A stretch of 64,000 bases of DNA. It comes from CAVQAH01 sp963784195 (GTDB lineage Bacteria; Acidobacteriota; Vicinamibacteria; Vicinamibacterales; 2-12-FULL-66-21). The stretch is taken from contig CAWARA010000020.1 of the NCBI GenBank assembly GCA_963784195.1, positions 496,001 through 560,000 of the forward strand. The letters are read 5' to 3'. Position numbers and translations under genes: made by a program. Below are positions 46,939 through 54,495 of this stretch, piece by piece. The notes beneath the pieces were generated by a model. That model was not told the DNA's origin. It saw only the letters and a program-made list of their open reading frames with translations, and did no database searches. The first letter of the stretch is position 1; the number at the start of each line of letters is the position of its first letter.

Positions 46939-47665
46939 ATGACAGATGCTGCGTCCTTGCACTGCCCGAACTGTGGCGCTGCGGTTGGATCCGATGCGCC
47001 CCGCTGCCCCTATTGCCAGGCGCGGCTGGCAAAGATCAGCTGCGGGAACTGCTTCGCGCTGATGCTCGACTCCTCCGATTTCTGCCCGAAGTGCGGCAGC
47101 CCTCGGGCGCGGGCGGCGGGCCAGGGCACATCCGCCCGATGCCCGGCGTGCAAGAAGGAGCTTCAGCAGGTCACCGTCGGTGCCACGGCGGTGATGGAGT
47201 GCGCCGCGTGCGACGGCGTCTGGGTCGACGGCGACGTATTCGAAAGGCTCGTCGCCGACCGGGAGGCGCAGGCGGCCGTGCTCCATCGGTTCTCCCCCAA
47301 CCGCCAGCCCGTCAACGCACGCATACGCTACCGCCCCTGCGTGCGCTGCGGAAAAATGATGAACCGGGTCAACTTCGGACGGGTCTCAGGGACAGTCGTG
47401 GACGTGTGTCGCGGCCACGGCACCTATCTCGATAGCCGGAGAGCTGCATCAAATCGTCGCATTCATCCACGCGGGCGGCCTGGAGAAGACCCGCGCACTT
47501 CAGGTGGAAGAAATGCGCGAGCAGGAGCGGCGCCTTCGCGCGCTCGAGGAACGCGCGGCGAGGGACCGGGGGATCAACTCGCCACACGCCAGCCTGTCTG
47601 GCGGAGAGTGGGCTGGCGGCGCGGTGATTGAGTTGATTAGTCTGATCACTGGTCGGTCCGGCTAA
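46939..47665 (+). CDS. Multi-zinc-ribbon protein, one frameshift
   Basis: A protein of about 241 residues with three double-cysteine pairs at the N-terminus (CPNCGA, CPYCQA, CGNCFA, CPKCGS) and then CPACKK with MECAACDGVWVDGDVFERLVADRE, the TFIIB-type zinc finger (zf-TFIIB) motif. CVRCGKMMNRVNFGRVSGTVVDVCRGHGTYLD is a second zf-TFIIB unit. After a one-base frame change near 47435 the chain continues as ELHQIVAFIHAGGLEK and a Glu/Arg-rich coiled coil, ending at TAA 47663-47665. It is divergent from the SPFH gene and may belong to the same membrane-stress module. DNA, RNA or protein binding cannot be decided. Confidence 0.75.
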
Positions 47666-47717
47666 CCACCTTCGCCAAGGCTACGGTGGTCCATCGTAGC
47701 GCTTCGCGCGAAGGTGG
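47666..47717. repeat. Inverted repeat after the zinc-ribbon gene
   Basis: CCACCTTCGC at 47666-47675 pairs with GCGAAGGTGG at 47708-47717. The inner part AAGGCTACGGTGG and CCATCGTAGC can also fold. It starts directly after the TAA and lies between convergent genes, so it may end transcription; its sequence looks like a dispersed repeat. Confidence 0.45.
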
Positions 47718-47727
47718 AAGCCGGACG

Positions 47728-48135
47728 CTACATTGGCTCGAAATTCAGCGCCACGCCATTGATGCAATAGCGCAGACCGGTCGGTGGCGGGCCGTCATCG
47801 AAGACGTGGCCGAGGTGTCCGCCGCATCGGCTGCAGTGCACCTCGGTGCGCCTCATGAAGTGGCTGTTGTCCACGGTGGTCCCGATCGATCCCTCGATCG
47901 GCGAGAAGAAGCTCGGCCAGCCCGTTCCGCTTTCGAATTTGCGATCGGCGACGAAGAGTTTCTGTCCGCACGCCGCGCACGTGAACGTGCCCGCGCGCTT
48001 CTCGTGCAGCAATGCGCACGAACCGGGGCGCTCGGTGCCATGATGACGCATCACCTGATATTGCTCCGGCGTCAGAATCGCGCGCCACTCCTCATCTGAC
48101 TTCACTACCTCGAACTGCTCTGTCTTGTTAGTCAT
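47728..48135 (-). CDS. msrB: Peptide methionine-R-sulfoxide reductase B
   Basis: A 135-residue MsrB starting at ATG 48135 (MTNKTEQFEVVKSDEEWRAILTPEQYQVMRHHGTERPGSC). The structural zinc is held by CAACGQ and CSRCGG, and the catalytic cysteine is in RYCINGVALNF near the C-terminus. KFESGTGWPSFFSPI and EVHCSRCGGHLGHVFDDGPPPTGLRYC are the full family signature. It reduces methionine-R-sulfoxide and complements the MsrA encoded at 33357-34008. No signal peptide, so it is cytoplasmic. A family A palindrome lies just upstream. Confidence 0.95.
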   Translation of the reverse strand: MTNKTEQFEVVKSDEEWRAILTPEQYQVMRHHGTERPGSCALLHEKRAGTFTCAACGQKLFVADRKFESGTGWPSFFSPIEGSIGTTVDNSHFMRRTEVHCSRCGGHLGHVFDDGPPPTGLRYCINGVALNFEPM

Positions 48136-48156
48136 TATCAAAACCTGAGATGCCCG

Positions 48157-48259
48157 CCGTAGTTCGTGGTTCGTTGCTCGTTGCTCGTAGAACGCCCAGC
48201 AAGGATATGGCTTTCCGAGCGACGAGCGACGGACTACGGACTACGGACTACGGACTACG
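48157..48259. repeat. GTNGTCC-word palindrome (family A), copy 5
   Basis: Left arm: GTAGTTC, GTGGTTC, GTTGCTC, GTTGCTC, GTAGAAC. Right arm: GAGCGAC, GAGCGAC, GGACTAC four times. On the minus strand its words GTAGTCC supply the last codons and the TAG stop (48248-48250) of the AsmA gene. Confidence 0.85.
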
Positions 48260-49804
48260 TTTATTGAACACTTTTCCCACGTCGAGCCCGAATTTCGGAT
48301 CTTTTCGAGTGCCCGTGACCTTGATGGGAACCACAGCTCCTGCGTTTCGGCTGCGGAAGAGCGGATCGACCAGTTTCAGGAATACCGACTTCATGCCTCC
48401 CCCGGCAGCCTCCGAAATGGTTGCCTGCATCCGCAGGGTTCCATCGAAGGCAATCGCTTCGCTCCTGAGGCCGTAGTTCCCCTGAAGATTGACGGTGGCA
48501 CCGGGAATTGTGAAGGTCAGATTCGACATCGACAGCACGCCGTCCTGCAGTCGAAAGCGCCCCTTGAGATCGGACATGACGTTCTCGCCCGATGGCCCAT
48601 CCGGTGTTCCTCTGGCTCGCTGACTCATGCCGGCAATCTTCGACTGTACCCCTTTGTCGGTGAACCGGGCAGACTCCAGGCCGAACTGGCCGGCAAGCCG
48701 GAGGCGATCGATCACGTCTGCTTCGCCGGGTGGAAGCAGAAAATCAGTCTGCAGCGCGACGTCGCCGACCATCAGTGGCTTCTCGGTCTTGACGCTGAGC
48801 TTGAGGAGATGCTCGATGCGTCCCTCGTCGATCTGCACGTCCAGCTTCACCGTCCGGCCCTTGACGCCGCGGGTGCCGGTCACTGCGCCCTTCGCTGTGA
48901 TTGACGTCTCGTGGAGCATCGCGCTGACGTTGGTCAGATACGTGTCGCCGTCCGTGCCGTCGACGACCGCCTCGAATTTCGTGTTCAGCGGCAGCGGCTG
49001 GCCGGAAATGTCGATGTGAAAGTCGGGCGTGCTCGTTTCGCCCTTGACCGCGATGCGATTCAGCTGACCGCTGAAGTCGCCGGTCGAATCCAGAATGCCC
49101 CCAATCCCCTTAATCGTATCGAGATCCGCATCGTCGAACGTGTAACGTCCGGAGAGCGGTGTGGCGCCAGGATCCTCACGCTGCCAGGGTCCGAACGTGC
49201 CGCTCGTCTGGATGGAGCCTTTCGGGATCGGATTCGTGAGCTCGGCCTTGAAGGGCATCTGCTGGCCCAGGCCGAGCGAGCTCATTTCGAGCGTGTGAAT
49301 CGCAAACAGCTTCGGATTCTTGTCCGCGCGCCGCGGAATGATCCGGAGCATCGCGTCGCGCGAGAACAGACGTTCCACAATCAGCGGCGAGGGTCCGACG
49401 CCAGCCTGAGCGGCCGGTTGGGGGTCGCCTCGTTTGATGCTCAGCCCGCCGGGCGGGATGTTGATCTCGAGGCCGTCGAGCGTAACCGTTCTAAAACGCC
49501 GCGGGCGCTGGATCAGATCGAAGATTCCACCGGTGACGGTGAAGCTCTTGACGCTGACGAGCGGCGGGACATCGCGGCGGCCTCGATGCCGGATGACGAG
49601 CGCGTCACCCCGGATGGTTACCGTGGGAAAGGTGTCGACGCTGAATGCAGTCAGCTCCACCTCGCTGTCGAGACGCTCAGAGAGCGTGCTCACGACGAGG
49701 CCTCGCAAGGTTGCCGTCCGCGAGCCGATGCTGGCGGCGATGGCCACCGCAACGAGAGCAGCTCCAACCGCGATCGCAATCCAGCGCACTGCCCTCGTCG
49801 TCAC
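48248..49804 (-). CDS. AsmA-family envelope protein
   Basis: A 518-residue protein with GTG start at 49804 and one N-terminal helix (AVRWIAIAVGAALVAVAIAASI). STLSERLDSEVELTAFSVDTFPTVTIRGDALVIRHRGR is the usual opening of AsmA/TamB-like bridges, and RFRLQDGVLSMSNLTFTIPGATVNLQGNYGLRSEAIAFDGTLRMQATISEAAGG-like sequence ends the beta-rich body. It probably spans the periplasm and takes part in lipid movement. Its last residues (KRSP) and stop are encoded by a family A repeat. The downstream half of the operon is not evident; the protease-like gene upstream ends 25 bases before it. Confidence 0.85.
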   Translation of the reverse strand: MTTRAVRWIAIAVGAALVAVAIAASIGSRTATLRGLVVSTLSERLDSEVELTAFSVDTFPTVTIRGDALVIRHRGRRDVPPLVSVKSFTVTGGIFDLIQRPRRFRTVTLDGLEINIPPGGLSIKRGDPQPAAQAGVGPSPLIVERLFSRDAMLRIIPRRADKNPKLFAIHTLEMSSLGLGQQMPFKAELTNPIPKGSIQTSGTFGPWQREDPGATPLSGRYTFDDADLDTIKGIGGILDSTGDFSGQLNRIAVKGETSTPDFHIDISGQPLPLNTKFEAVVDGTDGDTYLTNVSAMLHETSITAKGAVTGTRGVKGRTVKLDVQIDEGRIEHLLKLSVKTEKPLMVGDVALQTDFLLPPGEADVIDRLRLAGQFGLESARFTDKGVQSKIAGMSQRARGTPDGPSGENVMSDLKGRFRLQDGVLSMSNLTFTIPGATVNLQGNYGLRSEAIAFDGTLRMQATISEAAGGGMKSVFLKLVDPLFRSRNAGAVVPIKVTGTRKDPKFGLDVGKVFNKRSP

Positions 49805-49828
49805 TCGTGCCTGCTTCCTGATCGGCTC

Positions 49829-50647
49829 TTATTTCGACGGCGGCGCCTGACTTGCGATCTCCAACACATCGGCGGCTGGAAGAATCACGGCCAGCAGACC
49901 GAGCCCTTCGGTGCCGCCCATCATCGACATCATGCTTGCCCGGCCCGGATCGACCTGCCGCATGGTCAGCAATCCCACGATGCGGCCGTTCGGCAGAAAT
50001 GCCGGCGTCCCGGTTCCACCGGTGGCGCCGCCGAGCACGTAGAACGTCCGGGGCTTTTCAATTACCGCGCCAATGTTGTGCAGCGATGCGGAGGGCGTCC
50101 AGCCGCCGACGCGGCCCAGCCGTGACAGCACGACCACCTCATCCAGCATCGAAGGCTTGCCGCCCTCGGCCAGGTTCACGGCCGTGAGCGGCTTGTCCGG
50201 CGCAACGGTTGGACGCAGGAAGGCCAGATCGAGATCCTCGTCACGCAGAACGATTCGCGCGGCAACCTCGCGCCCATCCGACATCCTGATCTTGACGTCG
50301 GTCGGCTCGCTGGTCAGGCCAATCTGATCCTGCCCGGTTCCTGCCGAGCTCATCAGCTTGTTCATCATCGCGCCCGGGTTGAGTGCGCTCAGCGAAAGCA
50401 CCGTCAGGCCGGACGGGTCGATGACGGTGCCGACCGTATCGACCGACTCGTCGCTGGAGTTCATCTCGCGCCCCGCCATCGACATGCGCACCTTGAGCAC
50501 GACGCGAACGTTGACGACGGCGTCTTGCCATTTCTTGACCATCTCGCGGAGCGCGGCGCGGCCCTCCTGCGCGTGGGCGGGAGTGGTGGGGATTGGCAGG
50601 ACGGTGGTGATCCCAACGAGCACGGCAGTCAACGTGACGAATCGCAT
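49829..50647 (-). CDS. Secreted trypsin-like fold protein (inactive or divergent)
   Basis: A 272-residue exported protein starting at ATG 50647 (MRFVTLTAVLVGITTVLPIPTTPAHA). The body follows the chymotrypsin-like fold of HtrA proteins: AVVNVRVVLKVRMSMAGREM, VGTVIDPSGLTVLSLSAL, VAARIVLRDEDLDLAFLRP and a late GGATGGTGTPAFLPNGRIVGLL. The positions of the HtrA triad do not hold: the His-containing NHHV loop is replaced by VLSLSALN and GNSGGP by GGTGTP, so it is probably not a serine protease. The conserved Asp of DLDLAFL remains. It follows the active-looking HtrA gene at 50733 in the same direction, 85 bases away, and may be its partner. Confidence 0.75.
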   Translation of the reverse strand: MRFVTLTAVLVGITTVLPIPTTPAHAQEGRAALREMVKKWQDAVVNVRVVLKVRMSMAGREMNSSDESVDTVGTVIDPSGLTVLSLSALNPGAMMNKLMSSAGTGQDQIGLTSEPTDVKIRMSDGREVAARIVLRDEDLDLAFLRPTVAPDKPLTAVNLAEGGKPSMLDEVVVLSRLGRVGGWTPSASLHNIGAVIEKPRTFYVLGGATGGTGTPAFLPNGRIVGLLTMRQVDPGRASMMSMMGGTEGLGLLAVILPAADVLEIASQAPPSK

Positions 50648-50688
50648 GAATTGCTCCCAACATTGCGGTAAACGGGGGCTTGACGCAC

Positions 50689-50708
50689 GCCCGACCTTAA
50701 GGTCGGGC
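50689..50708. terminator. Perfect 20-base palindrome
   Basis: GCCCGACCTT is followed directly by its inverse AAGGTCGGGC. It lies between the HtrA gene stop and the start of the next gene on the same strand. No T-run follows; a terminator, operator or dispersed palindromic repeat are all possible. Confidence 0.45.
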
Positions 50709-50732
50709 CTACGGGTACAGGGCACCGACACG

Positions 50733-52763
50733 TCATCGTTTTTCGGCGGTCCAACTGGTTTGCAGCTCCACGAAGAACGTGCGGATACCTCGACGGACCT
50801 GAAATACCACTGCACCTGGTTTGGCTTCCGCAATGGCGGCCATTTTCTTTTGGACGGACTCGACATCCGGAACGGACGTTCCGTCTATCGCCATCAGGAA
50901 ATCGCCCTCTGCGAGGTGTCCGAGCGCCGCCCATCCACCCTCGCGCACGGCGTCGACGATCACGCCGGACTCGTTCTCGGGCAGCCGTTCCTGCAGTCGA
51001 TCGGCAGACGCGACGTCGCGCACGCGGAACTCGAAGTTGACGTCCTCGAACTTTTTCATCTCGCGCGCGAGCCGCGGAGAGGCGTCGAGGGTCACCGGAA
51101 GCGTGAGCTCCTTCCCGTTGCGGAGCACCTTGAGCGCGACCTGGGTGCCGATCTTGTACTGACGGATCATCGTGGCGAACAGCTCGGCGTCGGTCGGTTG
51201 CGACGCCTCTATCGCTGTGCCGTCGATGGCCGTGATGATGTCGCCGACCTGAAGGCCTGCCTTGGCGGCCGAGCCGCCGAGCACGCGCGAGACGCGCACG
51301 CCGGTTCGGCCCTGGACGCCGATGCCGTCAGCAAGCTCCGACGTGAGAACCTGAACGTTCACAGCGACCCAGGCCTTGCGCGCCTCGAGGCCCGGATCTT
51401 CGAGCCCGGCCCGGCCCGCTTCGATCACCGTCAACAGTCGCTCGCCAGAGCGATCGAATCCGACGAGCAGTGACACGCGATCCTCTTTGCCGCGCGTCGC
51501 CTGTGTCAGCTGCTCCTGCAGCGTCGCGACGTTGCGAACGTCCTTGCCGTCGATCGTCACGATCACGTCATCGTCTCGAAGGGCTGGCCTGGCCTCGTCC
51601 GAGGGGCCACCCGGCCGAACGCTGCGCACGCGCGCGCCCTCTCGGCCGCGGCCCAGCTCCTTGGATGACCATGCCGTGAGGTCGGACGCCGACACTCCCA
51701 GGATGGGCAGCTCGATCATCTGGGACTCGACGCTTTCGCGCTCGACCGGCGTCACCTTCAGGACCTTCTCCGTGTCGCCACGCAACACCGTCGCCTCGAC
51801 CGGCTGTCCGATTGGGAGGCGCATGACCATCTGGTTGAACGGCGGAACCTCTTCGGCGAATCGGACGGTCACATCGTGGCTGCCCAGCTTCAGCAGAATG
51901 TCTCCCGACTGGAAGCCCGCTTTCTCCGCAGGGGATCCGGCGATCGTTCCGCCGACAAGACCGCCGCGCGCCTGTGTGGACGATTTGAGCAGAGGCTGAA
52001 CTTCCAGCCCGAGCCAGCCCCGCTTGACGCGGCCATCGCGCATGATGGCCTCCGCAACCTCGCGGGCCAGATCCGACGGGATCGCGCCGGCGAGTCCCAT
52101 GCTGATCTCGTTGATGCCGACGATCTCCCCCTGCATGTTGACGAGCGGACCACCAGAGTTGCCGCCAAAGATCGGCGCATCGTGGCCGATCCAGCGCACG
52201 ATGGATCCGACATCCTCGCCATCGAGCGTCATCCGGTTGAACGGCCAGAACATGCCGGGAAGGATCATCTCGGTGTTGCTGACGATGCCCATGGTGACCG
52301 ACTGCGAGAGGGCGAGGGGGCTGCCGAGCGCAAGCACGCGGTCGCCCACGCGCAGCGTCGACGCGTCGCCAAAGGTCGCCACAGGAAACTGACGCGGCTT
52401 CGACGGCTTCAACTTCAGGATTGCGATGTCGGACAGCGGGTCGGTTCCAACCAGCTCGGCCGGAACTTCCTCCCGCGATGCGAGCGTGCACCAGATCGCG
52501 CGAGTCCGCCCAGCCACGTGATGGTTCGTGATGACGTGGCCGTCCGCACTGATGATCGTGCCGCTGCCCGAAGCCTCGCGCTTCAGCTCGCGGCCGTCCT
52601 GATGCTCGACGGATACGACGTGAATGCGCACAAGACTGGGCGCTACCTTGGCCAGCGCGCTCTCGATGGCGGCACTTTGATTTGGTGCGGAGCCGGGCGT
52701 GCCCTCCTGGGCGGAGACAGCCGCAGTTGTGAGTATGAGTAGAGCGGTTATGACCAGACGCAT
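50733..52763 (-). CDS. HtrA/DegP-like serine protease with several PDZ domains
   Basis: A 676-residue periplasmic protease starting at ATG 52763 with a signal peptide (MRLVITALLILTTAAVSA). The triad is His82 in ITNHHVAG, Asp112 in PLSDIAILKL and Ser203 in FGGNSGGPL. Three or four PDZ-like domains follow: GLVGGTIAGSPAEKAGFQSGDILLKLG (about 270), VRSVRPGGPSDEARPALRDDDVIVTIDG (about 390), VRVSRVLGGSAAKAGLQVGDIITAIDG (about 500) and GVIVDAVREGGWAALGHLAEGDFLMAIDG (about 610). Usual HtrA proteins have one or two. It degrades or chaperones envelope proteins. The trypsin-like gene downstream may be its regulator. The start is well placed against the large palindrome upstream. Confidence 0.92.
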   Translation of the reverse strand: MRLVITALLILTTAAVSAQEGTPGSAPNQSAAIESALAKVAPSLVRIHVVSVEHQDGRELKREASGSGTIISADGHVITNHHVAGRTRAIWCTLASREEVPAELVGTDPLSDIAILKLKPSKPRQFPVATFGDASTLRVGDRVLALGSPLALSQSVTMGIVSNTEMILPGMFWPFNRMTLDGEDVGSIVRWIGHDAPIFGGNSGGPLVNMQGEIVGINEISMGLAGAIPSDLAREVAEAIMRDGRVKRGWLGLEVQPLLKSSTQARGGLVGGTIAGSPAEKAGFQSGDILLKLGSHDVTVRFAEEVPPFNQMVMRLPIGQPVEATVLRGDTEKVLKVTPVERESVESQMIELPILGVSASDLTAWSSKELGRGREGARVRSVRPGGPSDEARPALRDDDVIVTIDGKDVRNVATLQEQLTQATRGKEDRVSLLVGFDRSGERLLTVIEAGRAGLEDPGLEARKAWVAVNVQVLTSELADGIGVQGRTGVRVSRVLGGSAAKAGLQVGDIITAIDGTAIEASQPTDAELFATMIRQYKIGTQVALKVLRNGKELTLPVTLDASPRLAREMKKFEDVNFEFRVRDVASADRLQERLPENESGVIVDAVREGGWAALGHLAEGDFLMAIDGTSVPDVESVQKKMAAIAEAKPGAVVFQVRRGIRTFFVELQTSWTAEKR

Positions 52764-52796
52764 CCAATGATCTTATCGCGCAATCCCGTGAACCGA

Positions 52797-53155
52797 GGCG
52801 CACGGAGGGTACGGAGGGAACGGAACGAGCTTCAAAAACGGAGACACGGAGAAACGGAGACACGGCTGGCTGAACGGAGTAACACTCGCAAACGACGTGC
52901 TGCAGCCGATGCCGCCGCGCGTGCGCGGCGGGCGATCGACCGACACCCCGCGGACACAAGCCGCGGTGCGATGCCCGTGCGGCTTGCGATCCCGGGGTGT
53001 CGGTCGATCGCCCGGCCCGGCCATGGCCGGGCCGGCATCGGCTCTGAACGCTGAAGTTCAGAACTCTGCGTGCCTCCGTGTCCTCCGTGTCTCCGTTTTT
53101 GAAGCTCGTTCCGTTCCCTCCGTAACCTCCGTCTCCTCCACCCCCGTCCCCTCCG
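52797..53155. repeat. Large nested palindrome (family C), copy 2, inverted
   Basis: The same building plan as copy 1: outer arms with ACGGAGAC, ACGGAGAA, ACGGAGAC words and CGGAACGAGCTTCAAAA, inverse TTTTTGAAGCTCGTTCCG, inner GCCGATGCC and GGCATCGGC, centre CGATCGACCGACACCCCG with CGGGGTGTCGGTCGATCG. The CGCCGCGC hairpin is on the left and the GGCCCGGCC hairpin on the right, the reverse of copy 1, and the asymmetric flank (AACTTCAGCGTTC-type) is inverted too. It fills the gap between the HtrA gene and the stop of the flavin subunit gene at 53156, whose TGA lies at its edge. Confidence 0.85.
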
Positions 53156-54019
53156 TCAGCCTCGTGCCGACGCCAGAAACTCCTCCAGAAGCGCTTGCGC
53201 GACATGACGCCGGTAGCGCTCGGTCGAACGGACATCATCGATGGGGGCGATGTCCAACGTGAGAGCCTCGCGCGCGGCGGCGATCGTCGGCGGATCCAGC
53301 GCTCGGCCTTTGACGGCAGCTTCAGCCGCTCGAGCACGCACCACGGTCGGCGCGACGCTGCCGAACGCGAACCGGGCGTCGGCGACGGCTCCACTGCCGA
53401 ACGACAACGTGCCGGCGAAACAGACTTTCGATATCGCCTGGGCGCGGCGCGTGCCGACCTTGCGGTAAGACTGCGCGTGACGCACGCTCGAACGCGGCAG
53501 CCGGATGGATCGGATCAGCTCGTCGTCTCGCAGATCCATCTTCTTGTAGCCGGTGTGAAAGTCTTCGTAACGGAGGATGCGTGCGCCGCGGATCGAGACG
53601 AGCTCGAGGCTGGCGTCGTACACGATGAGCGCCGGCGGCGTATCGGCGGCCGGCGAGGCGTTGGCAATGTTGCCGCCGATCGTTCCCCGGTTCTGCGTCG
53701 CAACACCGCCTGTTTCCCACGCGGCTCGACACAGCAAAGGGAATTCATCCCTCATCAGCGGATGCTCCAGCACGTCGGTGTAGGTGCTGAGCGCACCAAC
53801 CACGACCTCGTCGGGACCGACCGCGATCCCGCGCAGCTCGTCGAGATGCCAGAGACTCAGGTAGTGCGTGTGCGTCAGCTTTCCGGCCTCGAACAGCACC
53901 ATCAGGTCGGTGCCGCCCGCTAACGCCCGCCAACGCCCGGGCTCGGTTGCGAGCAGTTCCAGCGCCGCCGCAAGGCTGTCCGGCGCGCGCAGATCGAAAG
54001 ACGGCAGGTAGCTTCTCAT
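53156..54019 (-). CDS. Molybdenum hydroxylase, FAD-binding medium subunit
   Basis: A 287-residue flavin subunit of the xanthine dehydrogenase family. It starts at ATG 54019, overlapping the stop of the iron-sulfur subunit gene in ATGA. ALAGGTDLMVLFEAGKLTH is the first FAD loop, and GGVATQNRGTIGGNIANASPAADTPPALIVYDASLEL is the second (T/A-I-GGN-I-ANASPA). The C-terminal domain (AQSYRKVGTRRAQAISKVCFAGTL) fits the CO dehydrogenase flavoprotein C-terminal domain family. It passes electrons from the iron-sulfur subunit to an acceptor. Third gene of the operon. Confidence 0.93.
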   Translation of the reverse strand: MRSYLPSFDLRAPDSLAAALELLATEPGRWRALAGGTDLMVLFEAGKLTHTHYLSLWHLDELRGIAVGPDEVVVGALSTYTDVLEHPLMRDEFPLLCRAAWETGGVATQNRGTIGGNIANASPAADTPPALIVYDASLELVSIRGARILRYEDFHTGYKKMDLRDDELIRSIRLPRSSVRHAQSYRKVGTRRAQAISKVCFAGTLSFGSGAVADARFAFGSVAPTVVRARAAEAAVKGRALDPPTIAAAREALTLDIAPIDDVRSTERYRRHVAQALLEEFLASARG

Positions 54020-54495
54020 CGGCAGGCCTGCAGCACCGCTTCGAAGATGCGCATGTAGCCGGTGCAGCGGCAGAGATTCCCCGCAAGGGCCGTCCGGATG
54101 TCCTCCATCGACGGCTGCGGGGTGTGATTGAGCAGGGTGACCGCCGCCAGGATCATCCCCGGCGTGCAGATGCCGCACTGTGCGCCGCCGTGTTGAACGA
54201 ACGCCTGTTGGACCGCGTGGAGCCGATCGCCGTCAGCCACGCCTTCGATTGTCGTGATCGCTGCCCCGTCGGCGTGCAACAGCGGCACGAGACAACTGTT
54301 GACGAGCCGGCCGTCGAGGAGAACGGAACAGGCGCCGCACTCGCCTTCACCACAGCCTTCCTTCGTTCCGGTGAGTTTCAGCTCGGTGCGCAGCGCGTCG
54401 AGCAGGCGGGTCATGGGGTGCGCGGTAACGGTCACCTCGGTGCCGTTCACGCGGCAGCGAATCCGCGCGCTTGTGTCGGGAGTATCTCGTGTCAC
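54016..54495 (-). CDS. Molybdenum hydroxylase, [2Fe-2S] small subunit
   Basis: A 159-residue subunit with two [2Fe-2S] clusters. The plant-ferredoxin-like cluster is held by C48, C53, C56 and C68 in GCGEGECGACSVLLDGRLVNSC; the second by C107, C110, C142 and C144 in CGICTPGM and NLCRCTGY. This is the canonical small subunit of the xanthine dehydrogenase/aldehyde oxidoreductase family. Its ends overlap both neighbours by four bases (ATGA at 54492-54495 and 54016-54019), so the three subunits are made together. Confidence 0.95.
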   Translation of the reverse strand: MTRDTPDTSARIRCRVNGTEVTVTAHPMTRLLDALRTELKLTGTKEGCGEGECGACSVLLDGRLVNSCLVPLLHADGAAITTIEGVADGDRLHAVQQAFVQHGGAQCGICTPGMILAAVTLLNHTPQPSMEDIRTALAGNLCRCTGYMRIFEAVLQACR

